From: Phoronis australis
Lineage: Eukaryota; Phoronida; Phoronidae
Assembly: GCA_002633005.1 (NCBI GenBank)
Contig: NMRA01000503.1
Span: forward strand, 126,001-190,000
Direction: 5' to 3'
Length of the DNA: 64,000 nucleotides
Below are positions 59,401 through 64,000 of this stretch, piece by piece. Position 1 is the stretch's first letter. Each line of letters starts with the position of its first letter. The position numbers and the translations under genes were made by a program. Below the pieces are notes generated by a model. That model was not told the origin of the DNA, searched no databases, and was given only the letters and a program-made list of their open reading frames with translations.

Positions 59401-62400
59401 CTTGGCAAAAGAATTAAGCAATCTGATTCTCAAACAATGTTACTTTTGTTGATAAGGAGGAATTCTCATTGAAATTTGTCCACATTTTTTAATAGATATA
59501 CTCACTTTAGTGTCCAAGTCATCGTGCAGTGACAAGTATTAACATTCAATTAACTTGGTATTTATTTAAAAAAAACACAAAATGTTGCCAACTTTTCAAG
59601 TACAGCTGATGTAGGTCAAAGGTCGCATTTTATTCATGATAAACATTCTTCAGTTTTGAACACAATATTTGGCAAGTAGAATTTTATATTTGTCAAACTT
59701 GTTGATAAAACTAACTTTAACACAAGGAAGTTTTACTTTGTTTTTAACATTAATTATCTGAAGCTGTCAATCAACATTCTGTAAGATTCATATTTCATAA
59801 AATTTTGAACACTTACCACAAAGCAGTAGGCTAAAAATAACAAAATGGCTTTGAAAAATAACAAAATGACTACCTATTTGTCTTCTAAATGTAAGAATTT
59901 TTACTTTACATTTTATGTAGGCAATGAAGGTAAAAGGACAAGTACTATTTGTTTGCGTACGATCATTCAATACTTCCGCAATAGTAATCACATTTGGAGA
60001 ATACAACTGTGGCAAAAATCAAATATCAGTTATACCTTTTTTCCTTGGCTCATTGGCTGCCTTTTCGTTGGTTGTCTTCTGTGCTTGAGTATATGTAAGT
60101 AAGTCACTGAACATGTAACTGATAAGGTTATTGCACCAGAGTAGTTGTAACTGGGTCATCACAGAAGGCATGGCGTCATACAGGCTGAAATACATTGTTT
60201 TGAAAATGTAGTTAAGGTTTCGTTAGTTCAAACATGTTTTGTTAATAAATCAGACAAGATGGGTAACGGGCAATGTTTAGTTTGTTGCGGTTTAATGAAA
60301 TAAAGCCTTGTGACCTGTGAGCAACTGTCTGGATCACATTTTGATTGTCAGATGGAGCAATGAACTCGGTTATGGTGGGACAACGGGAGTGGAAACCATG
60401 TGTTAGGTGTCTGTGTAAATAGGGAGTGATTCATGATGATCAGTCGTGTTTGAGCTGTACTTGTGTACTGAGTTGGAATAAATGAATTGACTGTGGTCCT
60501 GTCATATTCTTTCTCTCTATCCACAACCCATGACATAATACACGTCACATTTTCAAAAAAAAAATTTGAATGAAGACCTATTACCAAAGTTTGCTTAGTT
60601 TTAAAAAGCATGTAGCTACATATCTGAAGAATCATGTGCTATACAATTCGCGAAAGAACGTAAGTACAGGAGGCCTAACAAACCCATAAAGAATTTAATT
60701 AATCACGCATCACTACATAATTTTTTCCAATTTTAGACTGAAACTTAAGCCTATGGATAATCTTTCCACTTCTACTTAACCATACAAGACAGTTTGCATT
60801 GATTGTTAGAGTTAAGATTTTTATATAACATTATGGGTTTTGCTATTTTGGGTAAATAAGTTTTGGGAGAAATCAACAAAGAAGGCTTAAGTGTGATTTT
60901 AACTTTTACCAGAGGATATTTAAGATCTTTAAGAACACATTCCTGCAAACATGGACTTGCTGGTAACAACCCGTTCTGTGTGCATGTAGTATAATTTTCC
61001 CACAACACTGTGTAAGAGCAGAATCAACTTGTGCGGCAGAGCGGTGCAACCATCCCAGTAGTTGTTAACTCGTCAGAAAAATGAGACAAGACTATTGGGC
61101 AAAAGAGTGAAATGTCCCCAAAGGACATCCTGATAACAACCTAGTATTCAATTTATACCGAAAAGTGAGCGTATAACGCCAAGCTGATGGTAGGGACTGC
61201 GGAAAAATGTCAGGTAAATTTCACACGTTAATGAATAGGGTTACAGTTAGGATTTGGTCTGGATAAAAGACACGTACAGGGGTCCCACATTTTGAGAACC
61301 AGTTGTCTCCACAGAATAACGTGTGTTTAAACTGGTTCTCAAAATCCAGGTCCCCGGTTAGTAACTATTGCTAGGTATGTACAAACTTAAGGTATATTGT
61401 GTATGAACCTCCAATGTGTTAGATTACAAATAAGATTAGAAGGCAATGTTCACCTCTGATCAGATTTCTGTGACAACCAGCCAAGAACAGGATGCCAGTG
61501 TGTAGCTTTGTTCTCCTTGTTCTTCAAACATTTATCACAGTTCTCCAGAAGTGTAGTCAATACAAACTGGAACATCAAGTCACCAACAGTCATCATCACT
61601 TACACCATATGCTACACAACTCTTTACTTACACTCAGCATATTTTAGGGGCATTTAGATATTCTAAAATACAGGTTCAAATAACAACACCAATACCAACA
61701 CAAACCAACTCAACCTATTGTGTGGCAAGACAGTAGAATGTAGCGGCGTTAACACTAACAAATGATTTAAATTCCCAAGTCTCCAAACAAAAAACCGCTA
61801 GTAAAAATAAACAAGCTTGTGGTTCGAGTTATTGAAATCCAAACCATTATTGATCATTCAGAGACAGTGATTGGGGAATGGCATCACCTGTAAGGTAGTT
61901 TCCTCAAATTTGAGCAAAAATAATGGCCAAAACTGTCAAACGCTCACTGTACTGCCAAAAATGTTAAAAATTTCATTGTGTGTTTACTGATGACAGATGT
62001 ACTACATAAAGTTTTCAAATAATAAAGCACAATAGTCTTCTTGTTTAATACTCGTAAATCCTGATAAAATAAAAATTTCAATGTTCCGCCATATTGTGTT
62101 CTAATTTGAAGAAACTTTGCGTACTAGAAAATTTTGACCCCACTTAAAAAAAAAAATTGACTTGTTTTAATTACCAAATTCAGGTGTCATATTTTAATTT
62201 TTCAAGACATTTACAACAAATTATAAATATTATCAGCGTTAGGGATATTTTTGGACACTAATTATGTTTTGACCAGTGAAAAATTCCAAACAAGTTTCTG
62301 CAGCGACTTACTGTAAATTTCTCCTTCAAAGGAATAAGGTTGTCACCTTCTTGACTCCCTAACTGAACAATGTTAGCTGAAAAGTAAAGGTAACTATCAT

Positions 62401-63821
62401 ATAATGACAAAACAGGGGATAGTCCCCACAGGGAAATCATGCATTATCTAGTCATTAAACCTGCTGATACAAGAGAACTTACATGCCACTAACATTTAAA
62501 GCCTGAATCAATTACTGGGAAAAGAACAGTGTTCTAGCACCTAGCAGAATATATAGTGTCCGACACTGTATACAGTATTTGACAAAGATTTCTTGACAGC
62601 TTTTAGTCACATCATGACAATTGCAAGAAAGTTTTTTGAAGGACTTAGTTTTTGAGGTTTCAATTCTTGTTAAAGACATCAATTTTACATAAAATGTAAG
62701 ACGAAATTACATAGGATCCCAGTCACTGATACATACGTATTGCAACTCAAGGAACTTTGATTGTTACATTATTGGCTAATGCACAATGACAAATGCTTTG
62801 CATAGCTTGGTTAACAGTTTTCAATTTGAGACAGTCTCTAGAATTTGGAATGAACAATATTGACAATTTCTAATATTTGGTACAAGATCTGACCAAGAAC
62901 AAAATAATTAATTTTTCAGTGTCCCAAAACTAAAGGATAGTTACCGAAATTGCAACGTGATGTATATTAGTACTGACAATGCTTTTGTGGTTTGCAAACT
63001 TTTATAAAACTGGTTCAAGTGAACAGAAGTAAATGTTGCTGGTGATTACCAAGCAGACACAGAGTATAGTTGCTCTCCAGTGTACTGCAAACGATCCGCA
63101 TGTTCTGTGACTCACATAGGAAGTCAAGGAGTTTAGCAAACAATCCAGAATTGACCAGACTTGACAAAACCTAGAAACGTAAATGCAGGAAAATACCTGT
63201 TACGACGTTTACAATAAATAGACAAGAGTTTTGTGATGACAGACTTTACACATAGATGAAAGATAAACATACGAAGAGCTAAAAACAATATTATTATTAC
63301 ATCACCTTACTTATGAATTATCGCAATAATAAAAAATGGTTGACAGTAACTGTAATGGATGTATCTCTACTGTTTACTACATATTACATAATACAATGGA
63401 TCGGCTGATATTATCCAGTACCTCCGAAGCTAAGTTTGACAGGTGGTGAATGAGAGCAGGTATAGCCAAGACCTGTAGAGTGAACACTGTCATCAGGTGC
63501 TGAGAATAGTTGGCAGCTACTAGTGGTCTGAAAGGAAAATGTAATGTCAGGATGTATGGTTAACACATGGACACAATTGTGATGTCCACCAACACACCAT
63601 TTTTTCATCAGCTGCAATTCAGTAATGGACTGATGAACCGACCAGATGCAATGTTATTTGAGTGTAACTGAGCGTAATTATAGCTCACTGAATCTAGCTG
63701 TAAAATGAATGTCTTATTTACATATAACTTATACTTACCTCAAAGAAATAGTCATGATTGCAGATAAAGTAGCTCTTTTTAAAGTGACTTGCTTCCTAGC
63801 TAAGCCTCTCATCAACAAGTT
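44274..63821 (-). CDS. UBE3B: UBE3B, HECT-type E3 ubiquitin ligase (5' end beyond window, one internal exon missing)
   Basis: Transcript-order exons: 63739-63821, 63422-63527, 63050-63170, 62312-62376, 61454-61566, 60036-60184, 59184-59327, 58761-58935, 57427-57545, [missing exon], 53921-53943, 53473-53515, 53161-53260, 52758-52883, 51750-51827, 51244-51342, 49109-49216, 48214-48351, 47717-47841, 46107-46289, 45539-45650, 45070-45162, 44274-44465. All borders are GT/AG and phases match except across the missing exon. The HECT domain is complete: [42 protein letters not shown], catalytic Cys in [12 protein letters not shown], and the final FELS. Identity to UBE3B rather than UBE3C rests on [11 protein letters not shown] and the match across the N-terminal half. 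It transfers ubiquitin from an E2 through a Cys thioester. The N-terminal IQ-motif exons lie past 64000. Confidence 0.94.
45070..45162 (-). CDS. UBE3B: UBE3B exon U21 (HECT C-lobe)
   Basis: Thirty-one codons: [20 protein letters not shown] then [11 protein letters not shown], matching [28 protein letters not shown]. Too short for a simple ORF scan. Confidence 0.97.
45539..45650 (-). CDS. UBE3B: UBE3B exon U20 (HECT)
   Basis: Thirty-seven codons, [20 protein letters not shown] then [12 protein letters not shown], matching [23 protein letters not shown]. Donor gtgagt. Confidence 0.96.
46107..46289 (-). CDS. UBE3B: UBE3B exon U19 (HECT N-lobe)
   Basis: Encodes [20 protein letters not shown] and [19 protein letters not shown]. 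The PELQxLISGDN wording separates UBE3B from UBE3C. Phase 2 to 2. Confidence 0.97.
46392..46813. mobile_element. Foldback element with subterminal GATTCAC/ACTCAC repeats
   Basis: Left GGCTACCTGAACAACATGGC and right GCCATTTTATTCAGGTACCC are inverted counterparts over about 40 bp. The interior is rich in ACTCACAAA, GATTCACAAACACG and their complements (GTGAATCCACC, GTGAGTGGGTGA), so the halves can pair widely. It ends in a tandem TCAGGTACCCTGA duplication. Confidence 0.55.
47045..47260 (+). mobile_element. Decayed MITE relic, family M1
   Basis: GACAATATGGCGGACAAGTG near the left and AATTCACAACAATGTTTGA then TTTTGGCAATTATTT on the right follow the M1 order. It lies in a UBE3B intron. Confidence 0.5.
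47405..47625 (-). mobile_element. Decayed MITE relic, family M1 (opposite orientation)
   Basis: AATAATTTCCAAAATTGTCG at the left and AATTTCACTTGTCCACCAT at the right are reverse complements of M1 internal words. It forms a head-to-head pair with the copy at 47045. Confidence 0.45.
47717..47841 (-). CDS. UBE3B: UBE3B exon U18 (HECT N-lobe)
   Basis: Encodes [20 protein letters not shown] then [16 protein letters not shown], matching [20 protein letters not shown] and [16 protein letters not shown]. Phase 0 to 2; donor gtaggt. Confidence 0.96.
48214..48351 (-). CDS. UBE3B: UBE3B exon U17 (HECT N-lobe)
   Basis: Forty-six codons: [20 protein letters not shown] then [19 protein letters not shown], matching [18 protein letters not shown] and VDELPSLDSEFYKNLTSIK. 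Confidence 0.97.
48730..49150. repeat. Degenerate CA-rich minisatellite overlapping the 3' end of UBE3B exon U16
   Basis: Units of roughly 45-55 bp built on CTCATACACTCTTTACCCAAC then CATCCT/CCTCCC. The last unit (49100-49145) contains CTCGTACACCGCTTTACCCA, which is exon U16 coding sequence, and the donor. The other units look like decayed copies of this exon-intron junction. Confidence 0.6.
49109..49216 (-). CDS. UBE3B: UBE3B exon U16 (HECT N-lobe), donor embedded in a minisatellite
   Basis: Thirty-six codons: [20 protein letters not shown] then [12 protein letters not shown], matching [30 protein letters not shown]. The last ~40 exon bases plus the donor resemble the degenerate tandem units that extend to 48730. 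Confidence 0.96.
49434..51050. mobile_element. 1.6-kb element with 13-bp terminal inverted repeats and internal duplications
   Basis: ACTTGGCGGAATT (49434-49446) is the exact reverse complement of AATTCCGCCAAGT (51038-51050). The left end is itself a palindrome (TTGGCGGAATTCTTCCGCCAA, 49436-49456). Inside, a block around 50234-50553 recurs at 50556-50722 and 50729-50970. No transposase frame was found, so a non-autonomous DNA transposon is inferred. It lies in the UBE3B intron between U15 and U16. Confidence 0.6.
50234..50970. repeat. Internal near-duplicate blocks of the 1.6-kb element
   Basis: TTTGCCAAACTACCACTTTA occurs at about 50238 and 50559. GAGATTTTCGGATACCGTTG occurs at about 50333 and 50748. 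TTCTTCGCTAGTCACATGA occurs three times. The copies differ at a few positions only. Confidence 0.8.
51244..51342 (-). CDS. UBE3B: UBE3B exon U15 (HECT N-lobe)
   Basis: Thirty-three codons: [20 protein letters not shown] then [20 protein letters not shown] is a HECT hallmark. Confidence 0.97.
51750..51827 (-). CDS. UBE3B: UBE3B exon U14 (HECT N-lobe)
   Basis: Twenty-six codons: [20 protein letters not shown] then KFINEQ, matching [22 protein letters not shown]. Phase 0-0. Confidence 0.95.
52758..52883 (-). CDS. UBE3B: UBE3B exon U13
   Basis: Forty-two codons: [20 protein letters not shown] to [12 protein letters not shown], matching [20 protein letters not shown] and HITIRRSRMLE, the start of the HECT domain. 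Confidence 0.95.
53161..53260 (-). CDS. UBE3B: UBE3B exon U12
   Basis: Encodes [20 protein letters not shown] then MPHIIPHRD, matching [21 protein letters not shown] and IPHVIPHK at the entrance of the HECT region. Donor gtgaga. Confidence 0.95.
53473..53515 (-). CDS. UBE3B: UBE3B exon U11 (43 nt)
   Basis: Acceptor ttcttgcag, donor gtaagt. Encodes [13 protein letters not shown], a variable linker where vertebrates have TPEDHWLRK. Phase fits the neighbours; similarity is weak. Confidence 0.65.
53921..53943 (-). CDS. UBE3B: UBE3B exon U10 (23-nt micro-exon or exon remnant)
   Basis: Between acceptor tgtttcag and donor gtactg. In the downstream-compatible frame it encodes PSNCRKR, aligned to the DCRRRF stretch of UBE3B. 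It sits 12 bp from the start of the near-duplicate block. The shortness makes this the least certain exon of the gene. Confidence 0.6.
53956..55489. repeat. 1.53-kb near-duplicate block, copy A (UBE3B intron)
   Basis: Matches 55760-57294 almost completely, with small substitutions and indels at allelic-looking density. It begins 12 bp after micro-exon U10. Confidence 0.9.
55275..55489 (+). mobile_element. MITE, family M1, right end missing
   Basis: Same insertion as 57073-57306, seen in the other near-duplicate copy. Identity stops at AATTGGCAA, where unrelated sequence begins. Confidence 0.65.
55490..55716. other. Unique sequence with a 13-bp inverted repeat, left of the gap
   Basis: Replaces the right end of the MITE in copy A. 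ACTCATCGGAGAC (about 55523) pairs with GTCTCCGATGAGT (about 55580). It is more GC-rich than its surroundings, has no UBE3B exon content on the minus strand, and may be another repeat or misjoined sequence. Confidence 0.5.
55717..55759. other. Assembly gap (43 N)
   Basis: Run of N between the two near-duplicate blocks, inside UBE3B where one exon is absent. Single N characters also occur at 33209, 43189 and 52553. Confidence 1.
55760..57294. repeat. 1.53-kb near-duplicate block, copy B (UBE3B intron)
   Basis: Begins directly after the 43-N gap and matches copy A. It continues into the complete M1 MITE and then UBE3B exon U9. Confidence 0.9.
57073..57306 (+). mobile_element. MITE, family M1 (best complete copy)
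   Basis: Runs from TAGTAAAATCTCACCAATT to TTGGCAAGATTTTACTGTA, 234 bp, with terminal inverted repeats and TA at both ends. The near-duplicate at 55275-55489 is cut off just before its right terminal repeat. Confidence 0.7.
57427..57545 (-). CDS. UBE3B: UBE3B exon U9 (last before the assembly gap)
   Basis: Encodes [20 protein letters not shown] then FKAVWNGLI, matching [20 protein letters not shown] and FKMIWDGIV. It leaves one base, whereas the next visible exon needs two, so an exon is missing. Confidence 0.95.
57646..57720 (-). other. Short minus-strand peptide frame in good start context; unassigned
   Basis: CAAAATGGCTGCC context followed by [20 protein letters not shown], ending after 25 codons. 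It could be a small first exon or an upstream-promoter product nested in UBE3B, or chance. No family recognised. Confidence 0.2.
58761..58935 (-). CDS. UBE3B: UBE3B exon U8
   Basis: Encodes [20 protein letters not shown] and [13 protein letters not shown], matching [22 protein letters not shown] and LMLFCDCSRHLI. Phase 1 to 2, donor gtaagt. Confidence 0.94.
58936..59183 (-). other. UBE3B intron, nothing recognised
   Basis: Ordinary AT-rich intron between U7 and U8. No repeat or coding signal seen. Confidence 0.6.
59184..59327 (-). CDS. UBE3B: UBE3B exon U7
   Basis: Encodes [20 protein letters not shown] and KMDILAG, aligned to [25 protein letters not shown]. The acceptor (ttttaaag) has a weak pyrimidine tract, so the 5' border is less certain. 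Phase 1 to 1. Confidence 0.87.
60036..60184 (-). CDS. UBE3B: UBE3B exon U6
   Basis: Encodes [20 protein letters not shown] and FSDLLTYTQ, aligned to [25 protein letters not shown]; followed by a Lys-rich loop. Phase 2 to 1. Confidence 0.92.
61275..61371. repeat. Foldback repeat, family F (copy 4, perfect arms)
   Basis: TTTTGAGAACCAGTT at 61290-61304 pairs perfectly with 61330-61344 across a 25-nt loop, flanked by GGGGTCCC and GGTCCCC. It lies in a UBE3B intron. Confidence 0.85.
61454..61566 (-). CDS. UBE3B: UBE3B exon U5
   Basis: Encodes [20 protein letters not shown] then [12 protein letters not shown], an exact match in form to the family [13 protein letters not shown]. Leaves AG. Confidence 0.95.
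61895..62100 (-). mobile_element. Decayed MITE relic, family M1
   Basis: GAGCAAAAATAATGGCCAAA and AAAATTTCAATGTTCCGCCA in the reverse M1 order, inside a UBE3B intron; termini eroded. Confidence 0.45.
62312..62376 (-). CDS. UBE3B: UBE3B exon U4 (65 nt)
   Basis: Encodes [20 protein letters not shown], equivalent to the GNLLHLGSLSPRVLEEE segment. Phase 1 to 0; donor gtaagt. Confidence 0.86.
63050..63170 (-). CDS. UBE3B: UBE3B exon U3
   Basis: Encodes [20 protein letters not shown] and [10 protein letters not shown], aligned to [24 protein letters not shown] family sequence. Phase 0 to 1; donor gtaatc. Confidence 0.9.
63422..63527 (-). CDS. UBE3B: UBE3B exon U2
   Basis: Encodes [20 protein letters not shown] and [10 protein letters not shown], aligned to RPVIAAQFSDNLIRPFLIH then VPALVTHLS. 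Completes an Arg codon from U1; ends in phase 0. Confidence 0.9.
63739..63821 (-). CDS. UBE3B: UBE3B exon U1 (first visible)
   Basis: Encodes [20 protein letters not shown], matching the vertebrate ILLTRGLARPRPCLSKGTL stretch. The upstream exons are beyond 64000. Phase 0 to 2. Confidence 0.88.
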
Positions 63822-64000
63822 CTACAACACGAAAAACAAACATTCTACACAAGAAGACTTGATCCATGAAGTGACCAAATAAAATTCTATAATTCTAATT
63901 TTCCCTGATCATGGTGAAGACTTCCTTTGAACGAATCTTGGAAGTCAAGACATCTATACATTTCAACTCCTAGAGTGTCTGAAAATCGACACAAACTGAT
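63822..64000 (-). other. UBE3B intron running off the window
   Basis: No further UBE3B exon was found before the right edge. The N-terminal third of the protein must lie beyond it. Confidence 0.7.

Overview
This is a window of animal nuclear DNA: AT-rich, intron-rich, with vertebrate-like splice sites, LINE and MITE debris and assembly gaps. Two protein genes explain nearly all recognisable coding sequence. Both resemble their vertebrate orthologues closely, including a CUX-type bifunctional locus, so an invertebrate deuterostome (hemichordate, echinoderm or cephalochordate grade) is the best guess. The species cannot be fixed from the sequence alone.

Plus strand, about 2.9-42.6 kb: a CUX/CASP locus. 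Ten shared exons (2953-20052) encode the N-terminal coiled coil. The last shared exon ends in phase 1 and can join two alternative 3' exon sets. (i) Five exons (20796-27938) encode three CUT repeats and a Cut-class homeodomain (WFHN, His at homeodomain position 50) and end in a conserved -EWEF tail, giving the transcription factor. (ii) Nine exons (32868-42639) skip the whole DNA-binding block and encode the CASP/golgin C-terminus with a transmembrane anchor. Both spliced frames stay open and divisible by three: 3960 nt and 1944 nt from the first visible exon. The true first exon is not recognised and probably lies upstream.

Minus strand, 63.8 kb down to 44.3 kb: UBE3B, a HECT E3 ubiquitin ligase. 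Its 22 visible exons run into the complete HECT domain with the catalytic Cys. The 5' exons lie beyond the right edge. One exon is missing where the assembly holds a 1.5-kb near-duplicate and a 43-N gap. The two genes are convergent, stop codons about 1.6 kb apart, with opposing AATAAA signals 6 bp apart.

Between exons: a decayed antisense LINE (about 29.7-32.5 kb), several short inverted-repeat (MITE/foldback) families, two tRNA-like sequences, a pyrimidine-poor (CA-rich) minisatellite that seems to have grown out of a UBE3B exon/intron junction, a 1.6-kb TIR-flanked element, and two near-duplicate blocks beside N characters that look like uncollapsed haplotypes. No prokaryotic, CRISPR or operon-like system is present. 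The most interesting points are the intact two-in-one CUX/CASP architecture, the tight CUX-UBE3B linkage (recalling human CUX2 and UBE3B, both on 12q24.11), the splice-donor minisatellite and the perfect-hairpin repeat family.
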